Assembly: GCA_019748235.1 (NCBI GenBank)
Contig: JAIEPU010000106.1
Coordinates: forward strand, 1 to 44,225
Length of the DNA: 44,225 nucleotides
From: a bacterium
GTDB taxonomy: Bacteria; Planctomycetota; Planctomycetia; Kolteriales; Kolteriaceae
Direction of reading: 5' to 3'
The translations under genes were made by a program, and so were the position numbers. The notes beneath the pieces were generated by a model. The model was not told the DNA's origin, ran no database searches, and saw only the letters and a program-made list of their open reading frames with translations. Positions 1-10,943 of the stretch are shown here, one piece after another. Positions within the stretch are counted from its first letter, which is position 1; the number at the start of each line of letters is the position of its first letter.

Positions 1-3000
1 GGAGAGCGCTTTCTTTAGCGGTCCACGGAAGTCCTCGAAGAAGCCGAGTCCTCCCGTCGTCGCTGCCGCAGAGGCAACCATATCCGTAGTGGCTGCGCGA
101 AGTGCTTGGGCATCCACGAGTGAGGCGCCGCGAGCGGCGGACGCACTGATACCAATATCGGGCAAATCACCGATCGTTCCGATCAAAGGAAGTTTCATTC
201 CGAGTAGACTATCTTCCAGCAGATCGAGACCTTCCTCCAGTCCGTTGATCGTGTCCCCCACATCGAGCTTCGTATCGAGAATGCGCACTTCCTGGTTCGG
301 CAGTGTCAAGTCGTTCCAGATATCGTCGTCACTCTTCGTGGAGTAACGAACGAAGCTCTTGTGATACTCACCGGGTTCCGCGAGCGAGTTCTCAAGGGCA
401 GAGACCGTTACCGTCTGCGGCGTGAACCAATTGTCAGGAGTGAACGTCAATACGACAGCGTTCCGATTGAGTGATGACTTGACCGGAGTTAGTGTGATCG
501 TCTTCTGTGTGCCATCGAGATTGATGGTGAATGAGAAGACGCCGTTAGCGTTCGGTTTCAATTGAGTGACCAGCAATCGCTGGAATGTATTCCACGTCCC
601 CTCGACCGATTCACCCGCAAAGTCAACGTCATCCGATCCGGGGACTTCGAAAATGGCGGTCGCGGACCCTCCGCCATTCGCCCCGGCAACAGTAAGCTGC
701 GAGACGAACGCATTCTTCACCTGTGACACCGACGCTAGGCGGGTGTCGAAAACGGCCGTGTATCCTTGATCCGTCTCATTGAGCGAGACGAAATTCAAGT
801 CGAGATTCGGCGGTACCTGGCCGTCGTCATACGTGTAGTTCAGCACATCAATCGTTTGAGTCGAGGTCGCCTGGGGATTGATGAACTCGATGTCACCCGC
901 CGGAGTCAGAGTCACGACAACAGTCTTCTTAGGCTCTGCGGTGAGCGCCACTTTGAAAGTCGTGGTGTCCCCTTCCGCCACGGTCGTATGGTCGCCGGTT
1001 TCAATGATCTGAATCCCCGGCACGTCATCGTCATAGACATTCATTCGAGCAACAACACGATTGGGATCAAGGTTCGCCGCGATCGCGGGACTTGCCCCTT
1101 GCTTGTCCGGTGCGAGTGGCAGCGAGTATCCGACTCCCCCCAGCAGTGTCACTTGCACATCTTCAGATTCGATGCGTCCTTTGAATGTCCCCGGATTCGC
1201 AAGGAAGAGATCGGCATCAGCTTGCGAGATATCGACGGAAACGTCGGCGGAATAGTTCGAGCCGGTAAGGCCGAGCGGAGTATCCTTCTTGACCTTGAAC
1301 TCAACTTCCTGCGTGGACGAGAGCTGGAACTTGATAATCGTGCCCGCCGCGATCATATAACTTGAATCAAGCGTTCCGTCAGTGTCGGCCAGACTTGCTT
1401 TTGCGGTAATCTTGAACTTCCAGCCAAGTACGGCATCTGATCCGAAGTTGCTCACGGTTACGGGGAGGTCTTCGACAAGTTTATCATCGACGGGGACGAT
1501 ACCGATATTGGCCTGAACATCGCCGGGCGCCACGCGCACCCATCCCAAACCAGTGGATGGGTCAAAATAGTCCGCCAGCACGGTGAAGTCATGATTGGCC
1601 GAAGAAGTCGTTCCATAGGTCGCCCGACCGGAAATCTTGAAGTTGACTTTAACTCCCGACTCATTTCCTTCTGCCGATGCGGGCGCGCTCAATCGAACGG
1701 CGAAATAGCTCGGTTGACTAAAGACCTCAGAGGCGGTCCCACCAGCGATGACTTCGGCGATGGGGATGTCATTATCCGTGATGGAGACCGTCACCGGAGT
1801 GATGGGGAACTTTTCGAATCCACGCGTTGCGTCATCGATTAATAGATCGAACTTCGTGAGGGTACTGGTTCGTCCGTTGTCAGAGAGTCGAATCAAATAC
1901 GTTCCTGCGGCGAGTTGATCCAGACTCAATGTCGTCGTCGCGGGAACGGCCTTATCGGTAAGCTGCACGGGGAACACGGCGGGCGTGTAAACCCCCGACT
2001 TGATCAATGTCGACCCATTTGCCGAATAAAGACTGAGGGTCGGAATGTCTGTCAGGTTATCGCCCCGAGTCAATAACCGAATCGCATTGAGCGATGTCCC
2101 GATCTTGGAAAGAGTGATGCGATACCATTGCTCTCCCGCGGTAACGGGGTCGAGATCTCCCACAGGCGGTAGGCTCAAATTATTCCAACGAATGCCTCCG
2201 CTGATGTCACCGAGATCAAGTGCCTGATTGGCGACTCCGATATCCGCCGACGAGTTCGAATCGTAACGACGCCCCGATTCAATGGAGAAAGTGATCTTGC
2301 TTTCATGGATGTACTCAACGACTCGGTCATCAAGCGCGACAACCTGGACCAACTGCGGCAAGTTCCAATTTGACGAATTAAACGTCAGTGTGGCCGGGTC
2401 TCCCGCATGCGCCCCATTGATCGAGATTTGATCGTTCTGCGGCGTCATCGTCACACGAACTTCACCGAGCGGCTGTGTGTTCAGCACAACGCTGAACACG
2501 TTCGTGCGACCGTTCACTGTGTTCTGAGGCGACGTCGTGCTGATTCCGAGCGTGTCATTATCGATCGTATTCGCACTAAATGTCTGCTTCGCGAGTGCAC
2601 GATAGGCGTCATCCTCACTTTGTGTGCTGACGACCACCTTATAGGGAACGCTCGTTCCCTCATCGATCTTGTTATCGACTCCCTTCACATAGAAGGATTG
2701 AGCGACGTTCCAGTTCGTCGGCGTAAAAAGAAGGCTGATGACCGCCTGACCCGCACCGGCCGGATCCACCGTAATGACGCCGGCATCCTTGTCGCTCGAT
2801 GCCACATAAACGGTCACATTGGAAGTGGGCTTGGTCGCGAGTCGAACGGAGTGCGCGACCGCTGCCACTGATTGATCTTCATAAGTGGTGATGGTTGACG
2901 TTTGTGGCGAACCATTTGGTCCGTTGACGATGATGCCGGCGACGTTGACATCCTGAACTTCGAAATCGGCCGTGTAGCCAGGGTCCACCGTCGTTGCTGG

Positions 3001-6000
3001 TCGATAACCGGGCATATCGACCACCGTTGCTCGAACAACTAGATTCGTGTTCGCGGCGGAATTGTCAATGCCGTCATTGATCAACGTGACCTTAAGAACC
3101 TTATTCGTCGTCCCCTTTGGAATGAAAACTTCATTGGGGTTACCCGTGCCCGTGTCAACGGTGAAGTTCTGCCCGAGAATTGCCGTCCCGCGCTGGTAGT
3201 CGAGTTTCAGCGTCAGATCTTGAGTCGCAGGCTTTGAAAGTGTGATGAGGAATCCATCAATCGTCGTTCCTTCCGAACGAGGCACCGTCGGAATGGCAGC
3301 GATTGTCACTTCAGGCGCATTGGGCTCATCATTCGTGTTTTGGACGGGAGGTTGAACGAAGGTACCGCGATCGACATTGGTGATGTTGAACGTGAGAGTC
3401 TTGTTGTGATACTTCACATCCGCACTACTGGTAAGGGCGGTAATCGTATACGTCTTGTCTCCGTCGGCTACTCCATCGTCAACTGAAGTTACCTGGACCA
3501 GTTGATACTGATTCCAATTAGTCGGCGTAAAGACAAGCGTTGACTTGGAAAGACGTCCTTCTCCCGGTGCACTGTTCGAAAGAGTGATCGTCACATCGGC
3601 CAGTGGCTTTGAATCTAGGCGAAGTGCAATTTGGTTGGGATCGACTTGTGCCGCGCGAGCGACGACTGTTCCAAATGCAAGATCGTACTTATTGAGCGTG
3701 CCGCTCGTGACACCCGCGATGCGAACTTCATAGTCCCCATCTGTGAGGGACGAAAGTGACAATGTCTTGACGGCATCAACGGTACTGTTGCTCGATATCA
3801 GCGATCCCGTCTTCCAGTTGTACAGTGAAACGCTCAGATTCCCGTCCGTGGGAACAGTGATCAGACTTAGAGAGGATGGTCTTCCCGAAGTGGTGTCCAA
3901 TGTGAATCGGAAGCTATCCGTCGGCTTGGAGGAAGTGATGGCGAAATCGTTGTAGCGGTCTCCGTTTGCCGCGACGCCGAGATAAATCGTTTGTCCCGTT
4001 GATGGCTCGGCCGGATTTACGAGAGTTCGGAATTTCAGAGTGTAGTTGGTCGACACGAGAGCGGCCGAGACCCCTCGCACCGCAACATAGTAAGTTCCGT
4101 CTGCCAGAGATGCGAGATTGAAGTATTCGTTTGCCGTCGAACGATCGGCGGAAGTGAAATAAGTGCCGGAGGAGTTGTAGAACCACATTTGAAGATTGTT
4201 CTTCGAATCGTTGTCCGCCTGGTCGAAAAGAAGCGCAATCGTATCGGGTCGACCGGCTGTGCTGTCGAGCGTGAACTTGTAGTAGTCGACGTCGGTCACG
4301 GAATCGATCATTTGATTCGGAATGGAGATTCCGTCAATCACCGTCCCGAGGTTGTAAGCGGTGGCGATCGTATTATTCGGCTCCAGGGCGAGCGTCGCGG
4401 CCGGAATCGTTTCATTCGTCACGAGTGGGGCGTACGTGGGGGAGTAATTCGTCACCGTGGACGTGGTTTGCAACGCGTAGGGAGCGGTCGCCCCAGTCGT
4501 CAGAGTCGCGACATAATCATAGGAAGCGCCCGTCGCCCCCTCGGCCTGCCCCATGATTTGAGATAGATACGACGGCCCAGAAATAACCAGTTGGTAGGTT
4601 CCTGCCGCCAACCCTGCGAGTGACCACTCCAATCGATCATTGGCAACGACCGCTCCACGCCGAGCGGTCGTCAGCGTGCCGCCCATCAGTCGCGTTCCGC
4701 TCGCTCCCGCGGCGTCAAGCGCACTTAAAAGGGGAACAGTGTTGACGTAGTCCGCGCCAGTTGCCAGCGTCGGGATGGCGGCTTCCCCATTCGCGGTTGA
4801 CGGCGTCAATTGCAAACTCAGTTTCGTGTTCGCGTCACCAGCGGTCGCGAGAGTGAATTCGATTGTATCCCGGTTGTATCTTCCATCGAAGTTCGACGAG
4901 ATTCCCCCGGTAAAAGTGAATCCGGGCGCATCGAATGTGCCGAAGGTACCAAGGGATTGTTTCGCGCTATCTCCGTACGCATAGATCGACCCGGCCTCTT
5001 GGACGTTCAATCCTGATCGCAACAGCGACTTCGTATTAGACACATCGACGAAGGTGGGATTGGAAACGATAATCCGAGCTTGATCGTTTTCGATGATTTC
5101 GACAGTTGTCTTCGAATTCGTGGCAAGGTTGTATCGCGAGCTGGCGGCAAGTTGAATGACGAAAGACTCATTTCCCTCGGCGAGATTATCGTCGATCATC
5201 GTGATGGGAATGACGGCTTTTGTCTCACCTTCTTCGATGTGAACGACGCCGGTGGGAAGAGCATAATCTGTCCCTGGTGTGGCCGCCGTACCGGTGGCCG
5301 GATTAGCAAGGGAATAGAGCACATCGAGTCCGCCGGTCGGTGCCGGAGTATCCAAATTCACTTGAACGAGGGCGGGCTGATCATCGTTCTCTTTTACGTT
5401 CCGTATCGTGACGATACTCACTGTCGGAATCAGCGGACTCACATCGATCGGATTTCCTTCCGTCACGTCCGCGCGATTGGGTGCGACTTGAGTGAAAGGA
5501 ATCGACAGACCGGCCGCGCCGATGTAGCTCGTCCCCAGTGACCCCGCGCCGACGACTTTAAGTACGCCAGTGGTCACGATGGGTTGGGCCAGCGTCAACT
5601 TCTGGGGGACGTCCCAATTATCAGGAGTGAAAACAAGTGTTCGCGTCGAATAAATGGTTCCGTTGTAGCTGATCGCAACGCTTGGATAATTCCCGAACGT
5701 TAGAGAGACCTGCTGAGAATTGAAGGATGGATAATCCGGCTGGCTCGTCAACTTCACATAGATGTCAGCCAGCCCGGTGGTCACCGGAATGTAGAGCGGG
5801 TTCGACCCGTTGATTGGACGACCGGCCGCATCCGTGACCTGAATTCCTTGTGTATATGCTCCGTTGTCCGCGATATTGACCGTCGCGGTCGTCGTGCCGC
5901 CCAGGTTGTAGTCTCGACCACCGGCAACGTTCAAGAAACTGTTGTTCGTCAAGGCGATGTTGACCGTTTCCGTCGGCTCGACAATCGCATCAGGTTTCGC

Positions 6001-8445
6001 GTAGAAGTAAATCCGCCCCTTTGACTCGCCATAGGGGATGATAATGCCGAACTTCTCGGTCGTCGGCTGCCCCACAACCTTTCGAAAACTGGAACTGACA
6101 AAGTCAGTATCTCTGATCGCGGTTCCACCCGTGATGTTGTACGTCACCCAGAGACCCACGGGATCGGTCACCGGACGGTCGAGAATGACATCGACGTAGC
6201 CGATCTGTGGAGCGGGATTCTCAATTCTGGATTTAGGACGGACGTTAATCGTATAGCCGGAGTTCGACGAATCGAGTTCGAGTTCGCCGCTCGGGTTGTC
6301 GAAGTTCCAATAGGCGATGAGTCCTGCTTCGTTGCCATTCAGTGGGGTGAGAGAGTTCTCCTGAAGTTCTTCCTGAGTTCGCGCGATGTTCCATACACGG
6401 ATCTCATCGACTGCTCCCGTTCCAACAGCCGGGACTGAGGTTCCGGAAGTTTGATTGAAAGCCAATCCTTGGGGATCATTGAGATAAACCGATTGATAGT
6501 CGGGAACCGTGTCCGGGACCTCGGCGAGGACAACACCATTCACGAAAAGACGAAGATCCTTGCCATCGAAAGTAACGGCTAGATGATTCCATGCCTCTTT
6601 GTTCAAGGCATTGTTCACTGTCAGGTCGAAATTAGATCCTTCGACCGCCGCTCCCCCTCGAGAAACGCGGAGCCGAAGCCCGGTATCGTTCACTCTCATC
6701 AATTGGTAAGTGGTTCCAAGGCTAAGGATCGCCCCATCCGAAATCCCCGACTTCGGGTAATACCATCCTTCGATGGTGAATTTGTTGGTTTCCTTGAGCG
6801 GAATTCCACTCAGCCAGCTTCCGTCCCCCGCGTTCGAAGCAGTCGTATCGAGTGCGCCTCCCAGGCCAGCGATCGTGCTTCCGAATCCAAAGCCTTCGCT
6901 GATATTCGTGTAGTTAATGGGCCCAAAGGAAACCGTCGGAAGAGAATGAGTCAACGAAACCAAGTACGTCGTGCCGCGATTCGGAGACGCCGACTGCAGT
7001 GCGAGTTTGTAGCTCCCCCCATCCGCGCCATCCAAATTGAAACGAAGCGTGTTGGTCGAAACATCGTAAGTCCCATTGATCACCGATCCGCTCGGTCCAG
7101 TAAGGGTAGAGTTGATGAGTGAGTTAATGGCCGTCCCGGCATAGGGAAGGCTTATGACGACTTGTGAGCCAGTCGTGCCGCGCGATGGGAGTACGAAGGC
7201 GACATTGTCTTGATCGGTGGCAACGCCGAGCGCGGTGCCTGGTTCGTTGTAGCTCCGCAGAATTCCAGAAACCGTCGTGGTGGTCTTGTTCACGCCGATG
7301 GGCGAGGAGACTGTGACCGTCGAATCTACCGTTTCTGAGAGAGATGATTCCGTGACGTCCGCCGTCGGCACTTGGCCATACGATTCGACAAAGACCTGGT
7401 ATCCTGTTCCCCCTTGATTTTCAGGCGAACCAAACTGCAGATAGTGATATGCCGCTTGTGAATCGTTTGGATTGATCCAGGTATACCGGTTATCAACGGT
7501 GGTGGTCGGGCTCGCGATTTGGATGTAATTGTTACTATCGAAGTACGTTACGGCTGGCGTGGTTATCGTGCCCGGGCCGGCATCGGTCACGAGCGTCGTG
7601 ATGGTATAGCCATCCCGAACGAGGTAGCTCACCGTATCTTGAGGATCATTCATAAAGGTTCCCGGAGCGGGCGAACCTTCCAAGTAACCCGCCCCGTAAT
7701 AGGTCTGTCCAACCGCAGGGAGTGGAAATACCACTTCGCCGGTGCCGGGCGCAGCCTCTTTCACCGAATCAGGGGTTCCCAGCGGCGAGGGGAAGCTCTC
7801 AAAGACGGCCTCATAGGTGAACGCGATCGCCCTTGGTGTCCGCACGGCTTCATTCATCTGGAGTGACAACATGTAGTCACCAGCGGCCAGGCCATTGAGC
7901 GACCACTCAATCGTCTTGTTATCCGGATAACTCGCCGTCGAACTGACGACACCTCCGCTCGAATTTCGCAGACCTGATTTCGCCAGACCGTTCCCCACCG
8001 AGAATAAGTTCGACAGATTGAACGTAGAGACGTTGTTACCACCAGAGACCACCGTCGAAACGAGTAAATCACTCACGGCATTCGACGGAGTGAACTGAAC
8101 GCGGATCTTCGAATTCGCGTTTCCGGTAGCTGCCAACTTGAAGGGAATCGCATCGACATCGACCGTATTGCCATTAACGAACACCGACGGACTCGATTGA
8201 AGCCCACCCGTGAAAGTTGCACTCGGCTGAGTGGCGGTACCGATGATCCCCACCGTTGACTTGATGTCGTTATTGTTGATCGTGAATTGCTCGGGTCCCT
8301 CCGTCACCCAGTTCGCGGCAAGGAGATTTCGCTGTTCGAGATCCTCGAAACAACGGACGCGAGAGGAACACTCCTTCGCTCCTTTTCTCTTTGATTGACG
8401 GAGCGCACCAGTCTGCTTCTTTCGATTGCGACGTGATGACGACAT
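1..8445 (-). CDS. Giant LEPR-XLL surface protein with LamG, Calx-beta-like and PPC-like repeats (3' end outside window)
   Basis: This frame stays open for 2815 codons from ATG 8445 to the left edge, so the stop lies outside the window. GGAGG at 8455-8459 is a good ribosome binding site. Residues 36-44 read LEQRNLLAA, a variant of the planctomycete LEPR-XLL N-terminal motif, after a Lys/Arg-rich leader. A LamG/concanavalin A-like domain lies near residues 511-732, with the typical 'WNHLAVTFDG' and 'DEIRVWN' stretches. Calx-beta-like domains lie near 740-835, 1020-1105, 1705-1795 and 2227-2296. PPC-like (bacterial pre-peptidase C-terminal) domains lie near 1340-1475, 1490-1600 and 2075-2200. 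A module with an FTPxNWxxxQ core recurs at least five times. Residues about 45-200 resemble about 1130-1285. No enzymatic domain was seen. It is probably an exported adhesion or surface-layer-like protein. It is third in line after the sigma factor and kinase genes. Confidence 0.9.
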   Translation of the reverse strand, partial: MSSSRRNRKKQTGALRQSKRKGAKECSSRVRCFEDLEQRNLLAANWVTEGPEQFTINNNDIKSTVGIIGTATQPSATFTGGLQSSPSVFVNGNTVDVDAIPFKLAATGNANSKIRVQFTPSNAVSDLLVSTVVSGGNNVSTFNLSNLFSVGNGLAKSGLRNSSGGVVSSTASYPDNKTIEWSLNGLAAGDYMLSLQMNEAVRTPRAIAFTYEAVFESFPSPLGTPDSVKEAAPGTGEVVFPLPAVGQTYYGAGYLEGSPAPGTFMNDPQDTVSYLVRDGYTITTLVTDAGPGTITTPAVTYFDSNNYIQIASPTTTVDNRYTWINPNDSQAAYHYLQFGSPENQGGTGYQVFVESYGQVPTADVTESSLSETVDSTVTVSSPIGVNKTTTTVSGILRSYNEPGTALGVATDQDNVAFVLPSRGTTGSQVVISLPYAGTAINSLINSTLTGPSGSVINGTYDVSTNTLRFNLDGADGGSYKLALQSASPNRGTTYLVSLTHSLPTVSFGPINYTNISEGFGFGSTIAGLGGALDTTASNAGDGSWLSGIPLKETNKFTIEGWYYPKSGISDGAILSLGTTYQLMRVNDTGLRLRVSRGGAAVEGSNFDLTVNNALNKEAWNHLAVTFDGKDLRLFVNGVVLAEVPDTVPDYQSVYLNDPQGLAFNQTSGTSVPAVGTGAVDEIRVWNIARTQEELQENSLTPLNGNEAGLIAYWNFDNPSGELELDSSNSGYTINVRPKSRIENPAPQIGYVDVILDRPVTDPVGLWVTYNITGGTAIRDTDFVSSSFRKVVGQPTTEKFGIIIPYGESKGRIYFYAKPDAIVEPTETVNIALTNNSFLNVAGGRDYNLGGTTTATVNIADNGAYTQGIQVTDAAGRPINGSNPLYIPVTTGLADIYVKLTSQPDYPSFNSQQVSLTFGNYPSVAISYNGTIYSTRTLVFTPDNWDVPQKLTLAQPIVTTGVLKVVGAGSLGTSYIGAAGLSIPFTQVAPNRADVTEGNPIDVSPLIPTVSIVTIRNVKENDDQPALVQVNLDTPAPTGGLDVLYSLANPATGTAATPGTDYALPTGVVHIEEGETKAVIPITMIDDNLAEGNESFVIQLAASSRYNLATNSKTTVEIIENDQARIIVSNPTFVDVSNTKSLLRSGLNVQEAGSIYAYGDSAKQSLGTFGTFDAPGFTFTGGISSNFDGRYNRDTIEFTLATAGDANTKLSLQLTPSTANGEAAIPTLATGADYVNTVPLLSALDAAGASGTRLMGGTLTTARRGAVVANDRLEWSLAGLAAGTYQLVISGPSYLSQIMGQAEGATGASYDYVATLTTGATAPYALQTTSTVTNYSPTYAPLVTNETIPAATLALEPNNTIATAYNLGTVIDGISIPNQMIDSVTDVDYYKFTLDSTAGRPDTIALLFDQADNDSKNNLQMWFYNSSGTYFTSADRSTANEYFNLASLADGTYYVAVRGVSAALVSTNYTLKFRTLVNPAEPSTGQTIYLGVAANGDRYNDFAITSSKPTDSFRFTLDTTSGRPSSLSLITVPTDGNLSVSLYNWKTGSLISSNSTVDAVKTLSLSSLTDGDYEVRIAGVTSGTLNKYDLAFGTVVARAAQVDPNQIALRLDSKPLADVTITLSNSAPGEGRLSKSTLVFTPTNWNQYQLVQVTSVDDGVADGDKTYTITALTSSADVKYHNKTLTFNITNVDRGTFVQPPVQNTNDEPNAPEVTIAAIPTVPRSEGTTIDGFLITLSKPATQDLTLKLDYQRGTAILGQNFTVDTGTGNPNEVFIPKGTTNKVLKVTLINDGIDNSAANTNLVVRATVVDMPGYRPATTVDPGYTADFEVQDVNVAGIIVNGPNGSPQTSTITTYEDQSVAAVAHSVRLATKPTSNVTVYVASSDKDAGVITVDPAGAGQAVISLLFTPTNWNVAQSFYVKGVDNKIDEGTSVPYKVVVSTQSEDDAYRALAKQTFSANTIDNDTLGISTTSPQNTVNGRTNVFSVVLNTQPLGEVRVTMTPQNDQISINGAHAGDPATLTFNSSNWNLPQLVQVVALDDRVVEYIHESKITFSIESGRRYDSNSSADIGVANQALDLGDISGGIRWNNLSLPPVGDLDPVTAGEQWYRITLSKIGTSLNAIRLLTRGDNLTDIPTLSLYSANGSTLIKSGVYTPAVFPVQLTDKAVPATTTLSLDQLAAGTYLIRLSDNGRTSTLTKFDLLIDDATRGFEKFPITPVTVSITDNDIPIAEVIAGGTASEVFSQPSYFAVRLSAPASAEGNESGVKVNFKISGRATYGTTSSANHDFTVLADYFDPSTGLGWVRVAPGDVQANIGIVPVDDKLVEDLPVTVSNFGSDAVLGWKFKITAKASLADTDGTLDSSYMIAAGTIIKFQLSSTQEVEFKVKKDTPLGLTGSNYSADVSVDISQADADLFLANPGTFKGRIESEDVQVTLLGGVGYSLPLAPDKQGASPAIAANLDPNRVVARMNVYDDDVPGIQIIETGDHTTVAEGDTTTFKVALTAEPKKTVVVTLTPAGDIEFINPQATSTQTIDVLNYTYDDGQVPPNLDLNFVSLNETDQGYTAVFDTRLASVSQVKNAFVSQLTVAGANGGGSATAIFEVPGSDDVDFAGESVEGTWNTFQRLLVTQLKPNANGVFSFTINLDGTQKTITLTPVKSSLNRNAVVLTFTPDNWFTPQTVTVSALENSLAEPGEYHKSFVRYSTKSDDDIWNDLTLPNQEVRILDTKLDVGDTINGLEEGLDLLEDSLLGMKLPLIGTIGDLPDIGISASAARGASLVDAQALRAATTDMVASAAATTGGLGFFEDFRGPLKKALS

Positions 8446-8481
8446 GGTGGGCAACCTCCAAATATCTTCGGGGACCGATCT

Positions 8482-8496
8482 TGAGGGGATCCCTCA
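8482..8496. promoter_or_regulatory. Inverted repeat upstream of the giant gene
   Basis: TGAGGG-GAT-CCCTCA is a perfect 6-bp inverted repeat with a 3-base centre, 37 to 51 bases upstream of the giant gene's ATG in the 212-bp gap after the kinase gene. It could be an operator or a small hairpin in the leader mRNA. No matching regulator was identified. Confidence 0.3.
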
Positions 8497-8657
8497 CGAA
8501 CAACTCGCAGCTCAAAATGAGAGAGGAATGAAAAAGAACCTCCCGCTTTGGGGAAGTAATGCAAAAGGGAATGAAATCTAACGGAGCCGCGAGAGAAAAC
8601 AGAGGAATGAGAATTGACTGCTTTACAAGTACTGTCAGCACAGATATTTACGCGGGA

Positions 8658-10910
8658 CTACCGTACTCGAAAAACCTTAACTTCGCTGATAAGAACAGAT
8701 CTCGATATGCCTGGGATGCCCATATTTCCATCTGGTCCGGCGAGCAGTTCCAACCGAATAGCCGTCACATCGCGGAAATTCCCCTGCGAAACAATGGAAT
8801 AATCGCACTCTTCAATGGAATTTCCTTTGGTGATCGCGACGACACCATCGGGGCTAATTGTCGCTTCGGATCCCAATGGTTCGACACGTACCTGCGACGG
8901 AATGATGCATTGCCATCGGATCTTCGGATCATTTACGTGAGCGTCGGGATCGGTGGTGTAAAGGATGCGAAACCGTCGGAGACGTTCTGCGGCAGCACCG
9001 CTGTTATTGAAGATCTCAACTCCCAATTCCTTGGCTGTGAGTGGTTCGCGAAGTTGAATCACCGCCGCTTGATCATGATGAACGGCATCTCCGGAAACTT
9101 TCCAGAACCCAAGTCCCCTTTCGCTGCCGTCGATTAAAAATGACGGGTCCGTGATCGGGTTATCAATGAAGGTTGCCGTGACTGACTCGAGAGGCACATA
9201 CTCATGGGACTGCTGAGAAACAGGAGCCGGATAAGTTAGCATTTCGAATTCAGTGATGTGCATGTCCCACCCATTGGGACCGCCGAAACCGACTCTCCCG
9301 GATTCCGACGGCAATAGATCCAAGCGTATACCGGTGATGCTCTTGAAGTTTCCAATCACAAGGACCGTGTAGTCATCAGGAACTCTTCCATTTCCTTTGA
9401 TGTCAATCGTCCAACCATCCGAATCGATCACTCCAAGTGATTCCTCCCGCGACGTGTGAACTTCCGCCGGTCGGAGCGGCTCCCATTTGATTTTTGCGTT
9501 ATCAACGGTCGGATCCGGATCACTCGTCATGGAGATTCGAAAACGACTCGGTTTGTATCCTGGAAACCCGCCTCCATTGTTATCGATCTTGAAGAGGAGT
9601 TGTTCGGCATCGACGGGCTGCACGGTTTGAAAAACCGCTGAGTGGGCTTGATCCTCTTTTTTTCGCACGGACCATCCACCAGCATGACGAACGCCATCGA
9701 TCGCGGACCTAATATTGAAGTCGTCGTCTTCCCAAAAATAAGTCGCTGTCGGATTCTTGAAATCGACATAGGATCGAGCAAGGGAACTATGCACAGCGAG
9801 CAGATTTTGGCTTGCGGAGAGGTTCGCCAACTTTACCGGCTCACGAGGACGAGCGACGAGATAACCCCCACCCAGAACGACAAAAAGTAGAAGGGTTGTC
9901 GCGCTGAGTAAGAAACGCCGGCGGGCGTATCGAGTAGTCGCTATACGGTGAAGTTCCGTCCCGACTTCATCCGCATTCTGAAAACGCTGATCAGGATTCC
10001 GCTTGAGAAGCTTTTGGACCAGAGCGTCAAAACGTGGATCGACCTTTCGAATCTCCGTAGGTGCTTGGTAGTCGACTGCGGGACGAATCCCCGTCAGCAT
10101 CTCATAGATCACCACTCCGAGCGCGTATAGGTCCGCGCGATGATCGATAGGCGTTTGCCCCTCCACTTGCTCCGGCGATATGTAGTGCGCCGATCCCACC
10201 ACTTGCCCGGTGAATGTCAGTACGGGCGAAAACGTAACATCGTCTTGCGTCATCTTCGCCAGTCCAAAGTCGGCGATCTTTACCGACCCGTGAACATCAA
10301 GAAGTAGATTCTCCGGCTTGATGTCTCGATGAATGACACCGTTCTGATGAGCAAATGCGAGGCCACGGCAAATCTGCTGGGCAATGGAGATGATCGACGT
10401 CTCGTCGAGACTTCCCTCTCGAAGCTTGGTTCGAAGATTTCCACCTTCGAGGTATTCCATCAGGAGGCAAATATGCCCTGCGTGCTCGCGAATCTCATGA
10501 ACGGTGACAATATGCGGATGGGACAGCCGAGCGATGAGTTTTGCTTCACGGGTAAATCGCTCGAGAGCGAGATCGTCTTCGGTGTTTTCGATCGTCACAA
10601 GCTTCAAAGCGACGACACGACCGAGTGACGGTTAATGGGCAAGATAGACCGCTCCCATCCCACCCGCACCAATGAGATGATCAATGTCGAGATCGGCAAA
10701 CCAGGTATTCACCTCACTGGCGGGAACAGCATTCACTGGGCTCGACCTGCTTGCCCTCGTTCGGCTGACATTGAGCGCGAGTTTCACAAGGCAGATCGGA
10801 CACTGAGCGAAGGGCGCACCGGGCGGAATGATATTTCCGCATTCCATACATCGCGAAAGGGCAACATCGCTTGTCAATGCTCCCTCCTCAACAGCGAGTT
10901 GTCGTGGCAC
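8658..10910 (-). pseudogene. Membrane Ser/Thr protein kinase interrupted by an in-frame TAA
   Basis: A PknB-type kinase read in one frame throughout except for a TAA at 10632-10634. Before the stop come a two-CxxC zinc-ribbon-like N-terminus (CMEC...CPIC) and the glycine-rich loop GAGGMGAVYLAH. After it the same frame continues PSLGRVVALK, with the ATP-binding lysine, then HRDIKPEN, DFGLAK and SPEQ. A transmembrane helix (LLSATTLLLFVVLGGGYLVA) follows, then two similar beta-rich domains, probably galactose-binding-like, outside the membrane. Related kinases usually have Gln or another residue at the stop, so a CAA to TAA change explains it. Translation restarting downstream would lack the nucleotide loop and probably be inactive. 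The start is GTG 10910, or more likely TTG 10877, which has GGAGGGAG just upstream. The stop could also be a sequencing error. It lies 33 bp after the sigma factor gene. Confidence 0.8.
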
Positions 10911-10943
10911 GGATCGTTTTACACGATTCTGGAAAGATGAATT

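Noticed and set aside
8559-9137. A 192-codon plus-strand frame opposite the kinase gene
   Set aside because: It is antisense to a clear coding frame with conserved domains, so it is a shadow.
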